DNA of 64,000 nucleotides from Isoetes taiwanensis (taxonomy: Eukaryota; Streptophyta; Lycopodiopsida; Isoetales; Isoetaceae), in NCBI GenBank assembly GCA_021234155.1, contig JAJEKV010000003.1, positions 11,589,819 through 11,653,818 on the forward strand. Direction: 5' to 3'. This document shows, piece by piece, positions 1-13,733 of this stretch. A program made the translations under genes and the position numbers. The notes under the pieces were generated by a model. The model did not search any database. It was given only the letters and a program-made list of their open reading frames with translations, and was not told the origin of the DNA. Within the stretch, counting starts at the first letter, position 1; each line of letters opens with the position of its first letter.

Positions 1-1490
1 TACCTGTCCGGTCAAATATCCATTTTAGCACCTCATTATTCTCCTTTTGAACTTAGAAAAGCCCTAACCACCACGTATGATCCTTGATTGAATTGAGAAC
101 TACTAGGGGTCTCTATCCTTCCTTTTCAACATTCTTTGTTGTTTATAATGTGCAGCAAATGCCCGATTCATAAGTATCAAAGACACTTTTCATACTTAAC
201 TTTATAGGTAAGTTCCATTCCATCAAGTTTTGAACATACATTCTTTTTGTTTTTGAAGGCAAGATATTTTATTAATAATAAATATGGTTTACAAACCTTA
301 TTTATAAGCCCCTCAAAAGGCTAGATAGGAAACATTTGCACCACACCCAAGAGGGGATGAAGGTGAAGAACTATCTAACTATGTACTCAAATAACAGAAA
401 CTCTACATCTTCTGTGTTGCTGCTAGTACTACGGCAGACCTACCTCTGTAAGCTCCTGCTTCTTCCTTCCAACAGCACATACTAAAGGAGAATCCATTAT
501 TTTCTCCCCCCATTAGTAGCACTTCAATCCACCCTACTGGTGTCCAAATAAATAACCAGAGATAAGAATCTGAAGCTGGTGCAGTCATAACCAGATCAAA
601 CAAGGGACTATTCAAGGCCTAAGCCCTTGCTATGCATATGAGGGGCTCGAGAGAGCAAACTTCATCCCATGCATTAACTTGGCTTGCACTATCATCCTTC
701 ATCGTGGTACTATAAGAGCCACTGCGCTATCTTCCCACTATGTCGAACATCCAAGCCTACCCAAATAGGGTGGTCTGCTCACTCCCTGTAAACATCCTCA
801 CTTGCTAGCATAGGTTAAACCTCTCTAGTGCTCCAACTATAACCCGGTCTCCCGCCCAAGGCTCATTTGGAACCTCATCCAATCTGCAAATTCTTTCACC
901 AGTCTGCAGCATCTGATCTTCCCCCACTGGGACAAGGGATGGCTACTAGCAAAGGAATATCATAGCCCTTATGCATTCCCAAGTGCAATAGGCTAATGTA
1001 GCCACATCCCTCAAGAATACATAGGAATCTAGGTGGTTCCTTAGCTGTCTACGGGCTCAAAAACAATATCAGAGCACACAACACAAAAGCCCTAGTATAC
1101 TCTGTTAAACACCAGGACTGAAAATCGTGCTTTAAAACTGTTTATGATCCCTGATTCCCTAGCATTAGCGAAATAGAACAGACACCGTAAGCCATGAACT
1201 GCCTCGCATCTGCTAGTCAACACTGCCTTCAAACCATACTCACTAGCAGTAGCACAAAACTGACTCCTTACCTTGTCAAAGCCAGACAACATAGCTAGAA
1301 TACCAAGGCATCGGTCATACCTCAGACTGCATACTCGATTGCCACTGCTCTGAGAAAACCAAAGAAGAAGAAAGATGATCCGCTAATGCTAATGCTGATG
1401 ATGTCGAAGATGCAGCAGCAGCTGATGCTGCTCTTCCAGCCATCTGCTCTATAAGCGGAGTCTGCAAGGAACGGGCGGCCGCTGCCGCCG
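1..1490. other. No gene recognised; repeat-like sequence
   Basis: I see no convincing gene here. Positions 253-300 read as a T-run followed by a short A/T-rich stretch, much like the sequence at 57640-57690. This is the look of the 3' tail of a minus-strand retroposon. The minus strand of 400-1000 has short coding-like pieces without a recognisable domain. A GC-rich triplet-like patch (gcggccgctgccgccgccc) lies near 1477. Confidence 0.3.
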
Positions 1491-1492
1491 CC

Positions 1493-2583
<1,091 letters not shown>

Positions 2584-2599
2584 ACTGTATTATGCCAGG

Positions 2600-3590
2600 C
2601 TCTCATAGTAGCCTAGCAGCTCCGACTTTCCCTCACAAGGCTTGTTACACAATTGAAATTTGGATATCTACCTGTGAATGGATTTCGTGGATAAATTTCC
2701 CCTACTGTCCAGATATCAACATGCTTGGCTCCACTCAATCTCAAAGCATTGTATCCTTCTTTGCTAACAATATATTTTGCAAAATCTGATGAAGGTAGGA
2801 TAATTCTAAATTGAACCATGGCAATGACAATAGCTAGCACAAACCATCCCAAAAGATATGTTGTTCTTATGTATACTGAATTCAAAAGTTTCAGGTGCGT
2901 CAAATTCCAATTTGGACTACGATTCAAAATTTCTGAATACTTGCAATTAGAGAAATTCAATTTTGAATTATAATTCAAAGTTCCGAGCACTTATAATGAG
3001 GAAATTTTGAATTCAAATAATGCACCTCCATGGGAACCCTAAACCTTGGATTTCAAGTTCAAAGTCATACAGCTCATGTCTTGGAAAACTCCCAGGCATC
3101 CAAACTGATTTGGGCAATCTCACAACACGCCCAAGATCTCACAAGAGCAGACAGACTGATTTAATAGACCCTCGTCGAGATTTGCTTCTCTCTCTCTAGA
3201 AATGACGTGGTAAAAAGGGATAGATGGATGTGAGCTACATGGATATACTTGGGTTCTACATTTATTAAGACTAAATGCTCTTTAATATATTTAGAAAAAT
3301 AAAAAAATTAAACTATAATGTTTCTTAGAAGGGCGTCTTGAGATCCCATATTTTCTGAGGTTAGACGCCTAAGTTTAGAAGCGCTAAATTGTTGGTTATC
3401 CATCGACTAATGCCCAGACATATCCTCAAGCTGCCGGTCTCAGACATGATGAGCTTGCCCAGGAGAATCAAGTGGATGGCCCCCCACGAAAATAGTTCCG
3501 ACCAAACGGCAAGAACAAGGGCGAGGCCACTTCCATGAGGAGGGAGGCACGGGCGAAGGCCCAATCAGCAAGATCGACCCGAGAAGAGAT
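2600..3590. other. Intergenic, A/T-rich; unrecognised 125-codon ORF on minus strand
   Basis: A 125-codon minus-strand open frame (2613-2990) has a hydrophobic patch in its middle but no recognised motif. The underlying sequence is low-complexity (repeated aattcaaaatttt-type words at 2880-3020), so I do not call it a gene. Nothing else is seen up to the LINE. Confidence 0.35.
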
Positions 3591-4486
3591 TGATTGTTGT
3601 TTAGACCCGATGGCAGACCAGGCACAAACGACATCCTTGAAACTACTGAAGGCAGGAATCGCATGGAACAGGACCTGAATTGCAGACCTGGCAGAAGAGA
3701 TCCAGTCCTCGGCGCCCCATGTACTCAGAAGACAACTGGCAGCAGAGAGGCGCGGATTGCAGAAATGGAGACCCGCACACAACAACTAGAAGATTGCACC
3801 CGTTTGGCACACTTTGAAAGACAACAGCAGAAGCAAGATCTTGTTGACCTGGGGGCTCGCGTGGACTCCCTCTCCACCATCATAGAGATCAACACAAGAT
3901 CGGCAACGTGCTGATCAGGAGATAATAGCAACCATCTCCCCCCTCCAATCAGAAGTCGTGAAGGCCGCCACTACCATGTGAAGCGTGCAGGCTGCCTTTG
4001 AAGCGAGCTAGTTGGAGTTGAGAGCGCTTCAGAGGAAGGCCGAGACACGAGACAAGAGTTGCAGGAGCTCCAGGCAACCGTCTCCCAGCAATGCAAGGGC
4101 CTTCATGCGAAAGCCCATGAACAACTGTGGCAATGCACACATGAATTAGCAAGGTAGCAGCAATTCCAGCAGGAGCTGAGCTCTCGACTACAGAGAGCAG
4201 AGGCCACATCACGCGACATGACGGATCCACATACCCGACAGCCTGCAAGACGCCAACTAGGGCGGCCCATTGCTGCATCACCAAGCTATCCCATGCCACC
4301 ATCACCCCTCCCACAAGCCACAACCCATGCCCCGCACACTGCAAACAACGTATGCTGCAGCAGCCAGCACAAGCCCGACCACCTCAGAGTTCCAGGAGCA
4401 GAAGGCACAATGTGGTGGTGCGCGGCTTGACGTAGGAGGCAGAAGAACACCCCGTCAACCGACTCCAGACACAGATCCTGGACCGG

Positions 4487-4790
4487 ATGACATTCCACAC
4501 GCCCGTACACATTGTTAAGGCGACATGCCATGGGATCCAGCGCCTTGACCGTCCCCGGGTAGCCACCTTCACAGTCAAGGACGCGCAAGAGCGAGCAGCC
4601 ATCCTGTGCCAGGGCAGGCAGTTGAAGGGGGCTGCCCTGTACATGGACCGAGATCTAACTCCGGCACAACAGGAGGACCACAGGCATGAGTTGGAGAAAG
4701 TCAAGAGTGTCCGCAAACAGAGAGAGGCAGCAGAACTGGCCCGGGGAAGGATGCAGATCTTCAGGCCACCAAATGCTGATGCATGCACCT
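4487..4790 (+). pseudogene. LINE ORF1-like nucleic-acid-binding segment
   Basis: The open stretch reads like the ORF1/RRM-like segment of plant LINEs: VATFTVKDAQERAAILCQGR, then a segment ending in DLTPAQQEDHRHEL, followed by a charged helix. In LINEs this part binds the element RNA. It lies upstream of the endonuclease remnant in the expected order. The 5' part (3594-3914) is Gln/Glu-rich and coiled-coil-like. Stops and frame changes show it is dead. Confidence 0.5.
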
Positions 4791-4984
4791 CAAACCCTCG
4801 AGGCCCTTCTGTTGCGATCCCAGTTGTATATCCTGCTACAATGGCCTCACCTGCCATTGCCAGCATGTCACAAGCCACCTCCACCTCTGCAGTGTGCCGC
4901 CACCACCACACCTACTGTTGCAGATACTGCCAGCAAATAAGTATTGTGCCTGCGCATGGTCTCTTGGAATTCTCGGAATTTCCC

Positions 4985-5610
4985 ATGGCAGAAGGGAGAC
5001 AATCTCAACTCGGTTGCCGTCGATATGGACCTCATCTTCCTCATGGAAACATGGGAGCATGCTGGACATAGACTACACGACCTGCCAGGATAACATCGCT
5101 ACTCCGTTTCAATGTGCACAGGAAAGCGGGGGCACGGAGGGGTCGCCTGCTACTACCGGACAACCCTGGCACAATCAGTTTCCTGTGCAAGACAAGCAAA
5201 CATAACAGGTGACCTGTGGGTGCCCATACAAAATTGCAGTGGTAGCCCTCTCTTTGTGGCAACCTCCTACTTCCCACATGCCGAGAGCAACTTCTATCAC
5301 ACCCATCCAGATGTGGATAGAATGGAGCCCTATGTCGATCTATACGATGATATACATCAGCACAAGCAGGAGGGTAGTGTCTTACGGATGATGTATTGCA
5401 ACTGAGCCCTTCAGAAGGAGCTTGGCCACGGGCATCAGCTGACATTCAGGTCTCGTGCCATGGGAGGCAACTGTTGCTGCTCTGCAGTATCTTTGACCTA
5501 GTGATTTACAATGGACTGACACAGTGGCCATCCTCCAGCCATCACACTTGCAGGCAAGAGAACCAGGAGGGTGGGTTCAGCGTCGTAGACTATGTTTTGA
5601 TGGCCACGTA
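4985..5610 (+). pseudogene. LINE apurinic-type endonuclease remnant
   Basis: Fragments in different frames fit an exonuclease-endonuclease-phosphatase domain: LIFLMETWEH (the conserved Glu block) near 5025-5055 and, at the C-terminal end, DLVIYNGL followed by SVVDYVLMA near 5495-5608, which resembles the terminal SxxDYV/I block. At least two frameshifts separate them. In an active element this domain nicks target DNA. Confidence 0.55.
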
Positions 5611-5839
5611 GGACATACATCTTGTTAAACATTTCTGAATGGGAACAGATGGTAGGGATCAGGAGATGGACGCAGACCACCTACCGCTCTACTTGCAGCT
5701 GGCTTGGCAGGTTGCTCCAGACGCCTGTCCAACACCTCCTCGTATACCCAGCTTAGATTGGACTATGGATGCGCTCATACTTACTCCCAGATGCTTACAG
5801 AGAACTTGGCAAGCATCTCACAGTGCTCAATGCTAAACT

Positions 5840-6560
5840 TAGATAGGCTCACAGGATCAAGGTCCGCCAGGGATGCCCTCTCTCTCACAGTGTTTGGGCT
5901 TTACATTGATCAGTTGAAGAGCTAGCTCGATTACACTCCGGGGGATATGCAATGCCACCTCAATGCCCTAGACATATTCTGCCAAGTGACTGACTGACAT
6001 GCGTATCAACCTAGCCAAGACTATAATGGTCCCCATATCATCTTCACGTCTGCCAAGACACCCCTCCTTCAGTTAACGAGGGCAAAATCTGGAAGTGGCA
6101 CCATTTACAAATATTTCAGAGCAGAGTTTCCTTCTACTATGCACTGGGACACTTCCATCCGGCCACGAGCATAGCGGACTGAAAGGTACTATATGCAATG
6201 CAGAACAACAATCACATAACGGAGCTCTATGATTGGGCTTATTAGTCGCACCTATTCGGGCTCTTAGTAGAGCCCATTCGTTTATACAGTGCCAAAGTCT
6301 GGGGCCCGGTGGTGTCCCTCACTACTTGGAATGACTTGGAGCAAGTGCAGAAAGCCATCTTAGCAGAGCACTGAATGAAGTCCATGGTTCCATATCAAAT
6401 CCTGTTGCAGGAGACAACTTTCTTGCCTCTTCTGAGGGTGGTCATTCATTGCCACATCGTCTACTTTCAGAAGGTGGTCAATATGGACGATGCTAACCTG
6501 CCTTATTCCATGGCAATGGGGTCGCAGGGCCTCAAGGCCTGGAAGGAAAAGCGAGCTCAG
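5840..6560 (+). pseudogene. LINE reverse transcriptase remnant
   Basis: The clearest block is a GCPLS...FGLYID motif near 5870-5920, typical of the RT domain 4 region of LINEs in green plants and algae. Near 6255-6360 there is an RLYSAKVWGP segment. Near 6375-6563 comes a segment with EILLQET-like and FLPLL words that commonly follows RT. Stops are frequent and the catalytic YxDD could not be located, so the enzyme is inactive. Confidence 0.6.
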
Positions 6561-6999
6561 TGATTGGCCAGATGGAATGTGCAGGAGCACATGTGCATAC
6601 AAGTGTAAATAGAGGCAGATCGCCATAGCTTTGATGCTTGCTTCCTCAATAAACTCTGGTATGCTAGCACCCTTGAACAGGTCAAGGCAGCATATTACTA
6701 GTGCTACATAAACCCCACAATGGAACGGGGTTCACAACGCAGATATATAGATGGATTTGGGAGCCACTCCAGGATAGGCTTTGTCAATGCTGCCAAGTGG
6801 GAGCCATTGAGGATGAATGCCATACCCTCCAAAGTTGTCCAACATATATCAGATCATGTAGCCGCTACATGTGATACTGAGCCTGGCCTCAATGTGGATG
6901 TTGGGATTATACCTTCACGAGGTCATCAATATGTGGATCAGTTATGTCCTCTGGCACTCCCCTGCCATGTATATATATTTTATCATGTATATATTGATA

Positions 7000-8562
7000 C
7001 AGTTTGACAGCATTCTTATTGTTACCACATCCTTCGAAAACCCTTCGGAACAAAGATTTTCTAATCCGTGCAGTAATAAGTTTATTGCGCTCTTTCATTG
7101 AGTCGCATAGGCCGATTGGTCTCCATGGATGATAAGAACTATCTTATTCTATTCTATTTATATGGATCCCATAGATTTTTTGGTCTCTGTGGACTTTTAA
7201 AAACCTTTAAATTTTGAGCTAGGCTTCGCCATAATGAACATATGTGAACCATAGGAAGGAGTGCATTTAATTGAAATTATAAATGGGATGTGAACTTCGG
7301 AGAGTTAAATAAGAATCAAAGGTTTCTAGGAGTCTAGCTATGATGAAAAGACGGATTTAGATGAAATTTGAAAGAGTCATAATAGTTTGTCTAAGGATTG
7401 TTTAAACAATAATAACTGCTGATTTATTTAAGTTCTTTAAGCAAACACTCTATGACTTATGCTCGATATGTGGAACAACTTAAGGAATTAGATGCGTAAG
7501 GTCATATATGTGAGATTGAAGATGCAATCAATTGAAAACTAATTAGCAGTTATCGAGCTTACTATTGGACTAGGGAAAGCTAGACATAAGTGAGAGAAGA
7601 CAACAACCGGTTAGAAACCATACGGCCATGTCAAAACATGATATATTTTGCCATATTTAATAGTTACACGAGTATTCGGCATGAATGAGTATTGTGTAAA
7701 TAAGTGTATATTAACGTCCATGGGAGCCAAAATGGCTATGAGACAAAGTACAATATTTAATCATTTTATTTGGTGCTACCAAGTAACTCATATATAAACC
7801 TGCCAATTTGTTTCAAGCATTCAATGTTACTGAAGATTTCAATCAAATTTAAATATTTCCCGATTAAGGATGAGAATTTTGTTTAAATATTGTCATGCTT
7901 ATAACATTCTTCTGATTCTACCTTACCCAATTCACAAGCACATAGTCGATCCTTTTGTTCTAGCTTCATCCATTGTCCAACTTTCATCATAAGCCTGTGC
8001 AAGCTCATTTTGAACTTGGCAATATCATGAACAAGATATTTAGGCATTTCAACTGATAGATATGATTGAGTGTCATCCGGAGTTTAAGTCCCGCAAGTAA
8101 TAACCCACTTTTGTTTTTTTTTTTTGTGTTCCGCACAAATTTAGCAACATTTGCCCCCCTTAACACCCGATCAACATTCAATAAAATACCAAGCCGAGCA
8201 ATCCATCTACTAGCATCCCTGTACCAACTGATTTTATTAGCATTGGCCAATACTTTTGACGCGTCTACAATGAAAGTTTATGCTCTCCTTCAGGACATCT
8301 TCCCAAAAGCCAAAACGTTCTTTCAGATGCCACAATTTCTAAAGGGGAAGAGCCTGTTTCTACAAGCATTATCTTAAGAAGTGTTCTTCTTTGCCCCAAG
8401 AAAGGTTTAAAAAAAAAGGGAGCTCTTGTATGCCTTCAAGTTCAACCCATTCTTTTTATTGGAATTGAGGCTTTCAAATCTCCGACCCATAGAAGGAAAC
8501 TGACACAACAAGCGCATCAAAGAGTCATTTAAGCAACTTCCAACATTGGGTATTAGTATATC
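7000..8562. other. A/T-rich intergenic; minus-strand coding-like remnant at 8005-8510
   Basis: From 7000 to 8000 I see only A/T-rich sequence. The minus strand of 8005-8510 has coding-like pieces in more than one frame, including an 81-codon stretch. I do not recognise a family. These may be another decayed element into whose flank the copia LTR (8563) inserted. Confidence 0.3.
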
Positions 8563-9129
8563 TGTTGGAAATGTTCATGCCATATTCTGTATGAGATGCT
8601 ATCATGAGATAATACTGGGTTAAATTATTTGAATTTAACCTAGTTATATTGGTGCAATGGTTTAAGAACTTGATGCACCGAAATACTTCATTTAAACTAT
8701 TAAAATAGAATGTTGACTTAAACCGGGAGAAAAGCTGGCATAATGAAATCATGCCAGAAACGAATGCAAATCCGTTCAGATTGGCTCAACCGATGGATCA
8801 TTGTATATATAGCAAATGAATCTCACAGATCTGGCACTCTGATGTGCTGGATCGAAGATAATCCAAAGAGTATTTGTTCTATAAGTTCATTTTGTCTTTG
8901 ATCAAAGGATGAACAGTAACTGAGTCAATACGAGTTGAACAGTGTAATTATTCAATGGTCTCATTTGTTTATGATAAATAGACTAAACAATTATCATGGC
9001 ATTGCTATTGTGAAAGTAATATGAGCTAAAAGAATTATACAAGGTTAAGTCTTGAATTTAGAGTTGCTAATGAGATTAAAGCTTGAATTACAACATGATA
9101 TATATGACTAATAGACATAAATTGCTTCA
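8563..9129 (+). repeat. Ty1/copia 5' LTR (TG...CA, 567 bp)
   Basis: It begins TGTTGGAAATG and ends TTGCTTCA, two bases before a perfect plant copia primer-binding site. This fixes both ends. The body is A/T-rich. No second copy was found downstream, so LTR divergence cannot date it. Confidence 0.85.
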
Positions 9130-9131
9130 TC

Positions 9132-9145
9132 TGGTATCAGAGCAG
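9132..9145 (+). promoter_or_regulatory. Copia primer-binding site (initiator tRNA-Met)
   Basis: TGGTATCAGAGCAG lies two bases after the LTR end. It is complementary to the 3' end of plant initiator tRNA-Met and primes minus-strand DNA synthesis. Confidence 0.92.
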
Positions 9146-9151
9146 GCAATA

Positions 9152-9202
9152 ATGACACGCAGACTGGGAGCTTCATTGTTAAATGCAATTGAAGTTTATA
9201 AA
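9152..9202 (+). pseudogene. Copia gag, first 17 codons (5' fragment)
   Basis: ATG at 9152 opens 17 codons that run exactly into the gypsy insertion. The frame resumes at 19367 with GGDGFQVWKEKVEEVL, a typical copia gag N-terminus. Thus the gypsy element split gag after codon 17. Confidence 0.85.
9198..9202. repeat. Target site duplication ATAAA, left copy of gypsy insertion
   Basis: The five bases before the gypsy LTR are ATAAA, identical to the five after its other LTR (19362-19366). Confidence 0.95.
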
Positions 9203-10869
9203 TGTGACGCTCCCTGAACATATACGACCCTCGGCCGTATACATACGGGGACTTTCCCCTCCCATGGCGACCAACTCGCCATGAGCAGGGCCCTCCGTCT
9301 ATTTCGGGCCATCTATAATATGATGCCCGAAAGAAGGACACGAAGGGGTCATTCGGCCCACGCCTTCAATGGGGCTCCTACGTCGCGGAAGCGTGAATAC
9401 AAGGGTTAGCACACAGCATAAATCACATATAAATAACCACCACGAAGGGTGGCGCATCCATCCAAATACCAACGGCAAAGAATATGCATCTAATACTAAG
9501 GAAAACACCCCAAACCCATGGTTCTACCCCGGCTCAGACTCCAGTGAGGATCGACTGACGGCTAGGTCTCAAGAGATCAGCAGACCGAATCTTGACATGG
9601 CGTTGGCTGGCATAGAACATCGGCTAGGGTTGTCCACTCCATCCGCCCCTCCTGTGCACACTTTGCAGATGAGTCGAATCATGCTATGGCATCACTATAG
9701 CCTTCCGGACACGCAGACTCAAGGTATCACCCTACGAGCCTACTACAGGGTTCATGAAGCCCGTCCAGATGAGGCGGGTGAGGGCCCCTTCCAGGATCAC
9801 AGTGGTTCCATGGGTGGACTAGAGAATACGTGCCGCATCAGCGACCCCCGCATCCGTACCCGACTTACTCGCCCTAAATCTACTCAAAGTACAGGATGCC
9901 CCATGCGGGTCACACCTCTGTACCCAGGGAGTGTCAGACCCATACCCGGCCTGGATCGCACCTAGCTCACTGGCCGGCTATTAGGCCTAGTCCACTGTAG
10001 GAGTCTCAGGAGCCTTTTATGTTCGTGCAAGACCCCACCCCACTTCACCCACTTGTGTCCCTTGTTTGGTGCTAAGCCATTCCATAGCATCCACGACTCG
10101 GTGGGCTCTTGTGCACAGGCCGCATTTAATAGGAATATTACAGGGCTCTATCTAGGAGCATACTACCATACATGAGCTCAGAGGTCTCTACCCCCCTTAG
10201 TTTCCCCCATTTCCAGAGTAATACTATGCAAAGAACTATCAATCCATCCTTTACGAGCAAAACCAGAATCAGAATATAAAGAGAACTTACCTTTACAATC
10301 AAGGGTTAGTTCCTACAAGTAAAACACAGAGAGAACAGACAAAACAACACAACAAGTGCCCAAAAGGGGCGCTACCCTAGAATATCAACCTATACTAGCC
10401 ACCTACCCGAGTTCCTGCTGGACCCGTTATCGTTGGGCGCTTCCATCTTCTTGGGACTTGACGTTTAGCTCTGGCTACACAGGTACGTGCTAGGCAAGGG
10501 TGGCGCTCAGCTGGGTGAAGGTAGGTAGGCGCTCAGCTCCTCAAAGGTGGCGCTCCACTCCTCCTGGTCGATTATGGCTGATATGGGGGGTAGTGATCCA
10601 CCTTGATGCCTCCAATTAGCATCACCATGTTAGCCAATCGATTTTGGCCAAGTGGCACCTTCCCAAACCATAATTAACTTAATTATCCCTTTTACATATT
10701 AATTCCTTAATTATAGGTTATTATCCTTAATAATTAAATTAGCATAGCTAATTTAATCCCTTTTAGGTCAACCCCCTAGGTTACCATACCCCATGGTGGC
10801 GTATCTATCTTTGGGTGGCGTGTCAATATATTTATACGTATCTACCGTATAAATACTTGGAACGTCACA
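9203..10869 (-). repeat. Gypsy 3' LTR (1667 bp)
   Basis: TGTGACG...CGTCACA ends form a 7-bp terminal inverted repeat. It is near-identical to 17700-19361 over the first 500 bp and last 270 bp. The middle (about 9710-10580) differs by many one- and two-base changes centred on CG/CAG. The adjacent polypurine tract makes this the 3' LTR of a minus-strand element. Confidence 0.95.
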
Positions 10870-10870
10870 T

Positions 10871-10884
10871 TCTCCCCTCCTTAG
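10871..10884 (-). promoter_or_regulatory. Polypurine tract of gypsy element
   Basis: On the minus strand TAAGGAGGGGAGAA ends one or two bases before the 3' LTR. This is the expected position and composition of the plus-strand primer. Confidence 0.85.
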
Positions 10885-11465
10885 AATTAATGCTGTCCTC
10901 AGCATTGGGGTTAGATACAAATGTAGTAAATGACATTATGAAGGAAGGGAATTCCTTATTTCAGAAGATAATATATTAAAACTTCAAAGTTTAAAACGGT
11001 TTAAGCAATCAAAGTGCGGTTCACATGATTATCATAAGCAACAAGTTCAAGGACCAGAAGTCCAATATTAAATAACGAGGGGGTAACAATAAGGAACTAC
11101 ATGTAAACACCATGAAAACCGAAAAAGTCGGGCCATCGGCAACCCTCTATACATGGGCGGAGTCACGTCTTTGCTCAGCGGCTGCACATGTCAATATGTC
11201 AGTTTATATAGATAAAATAATTAGGTTGTGGTTGAAGGGTCCACCCCCTATAAGAAATAAAAGAAAATTTATCTACAAGGAACCTATCATGCCTATGGTT
11301 CGCAATTCATTGCGGCGTAAGGAATGGTCAAGTTCCTATTATAGCCAAGATGAATGCGGCTATGAACTACATGCTTTACAAGAAGTTCGCGGTCGTGTCC
11401 ACATTGACAGTACACCACGTCCTAAGGAACACGAAGGTGATCCCATCATCGGTAACTGTTGTTAA
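10885..11465 (-). other. 3' untranslated part of the gypsy element
   Basis: About 580 bp between the end of pol and the polypurine tract. The short open frames on the plus strand here are antisense and without domains. Confidence 0.6.
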
Positions 11466-13733
11466 CTACGATGCATCTACCCCTCTACTGCCTGATTCTC
11501 GGCGAATCAAGCCTTCAAGCTTACCGCCGGGAGCAGGGTTGATAGCATCGTTGATGGTGCGGCCTTGAGATTCGCGCATGAAGTCGGGATAGTGCTTTTC
11601 AAGGTCTGTTTCCATCACCCACGTAGCATCCTCCACTGGCAAGTGTTTCCACTTGACCAAGTATTGCAGCATCTGGGTCCTCCGAGTCTGCTTATATGCT
11701 CGATCAAGAAGAGCTTCAGGCACTATATCCAAATGCTCTTCTGTCATTTCAAGTAGGGTGGGTGTATCCAAGATCTGCTCTGGATCTGGGGTGTGCTGCT
11801 TTAGAAGACTCACATGAAAGACCTTGTGGATCTTCAAGCGGGGTGGCAAATCCAAGCGATATGCTTGCTTCCCAATACGTTCAGTGATCTTGAACGGCCC
11901 AGCCCATCTGGGTGCTAGCTTTTTGCAGTTACCAATCTTAAGCTTGGCTTGTTTTACCTTAATCTTAAGCCAAACCGATTCACCCACCTGGAAGACTCGT
12001 GGGGTCCTGTGCTTATCGACTACACTCTTTTGACGACTGCGTGCAGCTAACAAGTAACCACGAACTTCTTCGACCAGAGCTTGCATCTCCAGGAGGAGTT
12101 GTTGAGAAACCTCCACTTTCGAAACGGGGTTGTGCCATGTGTCGGGAGTAAGGCATTGATAACCATAATTTATCATGAAAGGAGACATTCTGGAAGACTC
12201 CTGTTTCATACTGTTATAGGCAAATTCGACCAGATAAATATAGTCCGCCCATTGGGATTGCTTACTCCACACATAACTTCGTAGCATATCCTCTATAATA
12301 CGATTGGTACGCTCTGTCTGACCATCTGTCTGAGGATGATATGCTGTACTCATGGCAAGCTTGGTCTGGATAGTAGCAAAGAAATTTTTCCAGAAAGCAC
12401 TTACAAATTTGGGATCCCTGTCAGATACAATAACTCGTGGCATTCCATGCAACCTGAAGATCTCCTTTGCAAATAGCAAAGCGGTATCGAAGGCGGTATC
12501 CGTGGTACGACATGGCAAGAAATGAGCCATTTTCGACAATTTGTCGACCACTACCATCAATGCATCATATCCACGGAGAGTACGTGGAAGGCCCACAATG
12601 AAATCCATGGTTATCACTTCCCACTTAGCGTTGGGTACATCCAAAGGTTGCAACTCGCCTGGAATCCTTAATTGCTCAGCCTTGGTTTGTTGACACACTT
12701 GACACTGCTTAATGTACCTGGCAATGTCCTTCTTCATCGAAGGCCAAAAATAACTGGAGCGGATCTTAAAGTAGGTTTTCATAAAACCTGCATGTCCAGC
12801 TATAGGACTGTTGTGCGTGTCATGGAGAATGAGCTTACGTACTCCTGAAGTCTCAGGTACACACAACTTATCCTTGTAATATAACAATCTGCCTTCTTTC
12901 TTATATGAACGGAAAGCTTCGCGCTCCTTATCGGTGCGAGCTTCCTTAGCCAAACTGCCCCACACATCACGGAAGTCGGGATCCGTGGCCAAGGTTTGTT
13001 CTATCTGCTTCCCAAACTCACTGGTGAGTGTAGAAATTGCATTACAATGGGTTCGGGTTACCAAGGGATGGCGTGACAATGCATCCGCAACCACATTGTG
13101 CCTCCCAGGCTTATACATAATCTCAAAGTCATACTCCTCCAGAAATTCCATCCATCTTCTCTGACGGAGATTGAGATTTGGCTGGGTGGATAAGTAACGG
13201 AGACTCTGATGATCAGTATCCAGCTGGAATCTTCTACCAAGAAGGTAGTGTCTCCATATCCGCAGAGCACGGACAACTGCTAACAATTCCTGATCATGAG
13301 TAGGGTATCGCTGCTCTGTTTCGTTCATTTTCTTTGAATCGTAGGCAATAACCCTCCCCTCCTGCATTAGGACTCCCCCAGTAGCAAACTTACTGGCATC
13401 TGTTGCCACTAGCTTATCCTTTTCAGGGTCGGGTAATGTAAGAACTGGTGCTGACGTTAAGGCATCTTTAAGCTGCTGGAAACTTCCCTGAACCTTTGCT
13501 TTCCAATGCTCAATCCAATCCTTCACCTTCTCATGCTTTGTAAGATTAGTAAGAGGTGCTGCAATCTTTGCAAAATCCTTAACAAATTTCCGATAATATC
13601 CTGCTAATCCTAAGAAACTTCGGACCTCGGAAACATTACCTGGAATAGGCCATTCCCTGCTGGATCTGTCGCAATGCCCTCTGCTGAAATGATATGTCCC
13701 AAATAATCCACTTTGGGAGTGGCAAACTTGCAT
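11466..13733 (-). CDS. pol: Gypsy pol, C-terminal half: RNase H, integrase, chromodomain
   Basis: A 755-codon open frame. It begins (after about 20 out-of-phase residues) with the end of the RT connection ([18 protein letters not shown]). RNase H follows at about 100-220 (LVATDAS, then LDTDHQSL), and the integrase zinc finger HHCC at about 290-345 (HDTHN, HAGF, CQVCQ). The integrase core has the DDE residues in [15 protein letters not shown] and [15 protein letters not shown]-terminal chromodomain occupies about 665-740 ([17 protein letters not shown]). Integrase joins cDNA to the host genome; the chromodomain of this class biases integration to modified chromatin. The frame is fused upstream to RT in a canonical element; a small deletion near 13660-13690 shifts the frame here. 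Otherwise long and intact, consistent with a young copy. Confidence 0.93.
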   Translation of the reverse strand: MQVCHSQSGLFGTYHFSRGHCDRSSREWPIPGNVSEVRSFLGLAGYYRKFVKDFAKIAAPLTNLTKHEKVKDWIEHWKAKVQGSFQQLKDALTSAPVLTLPDPEKDKLVATDASKFATGGVLMQEGRVIAYDSKKMNETEQRYPTHDQELLAVVRALRIWRHYLLGRRFQLDTDHQSLRYLSTQPNLNLRQRRWMEFLEEYDFEIMYKPGRHNVVADALSRHPLVTRTHCNAISTLTSEFGKQIEQTLATDPDFRDVWGSLAKEARTDKEREAFRSYKKEGRLLYYKDKLCVPETSGVRKLILHDTHNSPIAGHAGFMKTYFKIRSSYFWPSMKKDIARYIKQCQVCQQTKAEQLRIPGELQPLDVPNAKWEVITMDFIVGLPRTLRGYDALMVVVDKLSKMAHFLPCRTTDTAFDTALLFAKEIFRLHGMPRVIVSDRDPKFVSAFWKNFFATIQTKLAMSTAYHPQTDGQTERTNRIIEDMLRSYVWSKQSQWADYIYLVEFAYNSMKQESSRMSPFMINYGYQCLTPDTWHNPVSKVEVSQQLLLEMQALVEEVRGYLLAARSRQKSVVDKHRTPRVFQVGESVWLKIKVKQAKLKIGNCKKLAPRWAGPFKITERIGKQAYRLDLPPRLKIHKVFHVSLLKQHTPDPEQILDTPTLLEMTEEHLDIVPEALLDRAYKQTRRTQMLQYLVKWKHLPVEDATWVMETDLEKHYPDFMRESQGRTINDAINPAPGGKLEGLIRRESGSRGVDAS

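Larger units (their letters stand above)
3594..6990 (+). mobile_element. Degenerate LINE (non-LTR retrotransposon), ORF1 + endonuclease + RT traces
   Basis: The plus strand carries a whole LINE order of domains, broken by many stops and frameshifts. A charged ORF1-like region occupies 3594-4900. A DNase-I-like endonuclease follows at about 4985-5610, and RT motifs at about 5840-6560 (a GCPLSLTVFGLYIDQL block near 5870-5920, then IRLYSAKVWGP and PYQILLQETTFLPLL). Downstream frames to about 6990 are coding-like but too worn to assign. Local composition is richer in G+C than the flanks. No poly-A tail or target duplication was found by eye, so the outer limits are approximate. Confidence 0.75.

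Noticed and set aside
9369-9965. 198-codon plus-strand ORF, repeated in part at 17866-18384
   Set aside because: Both lie inside the gypsy LTRs, antisense to the element, and the two copies diverge by frameshift; no domain. Treated as LTR sequence.
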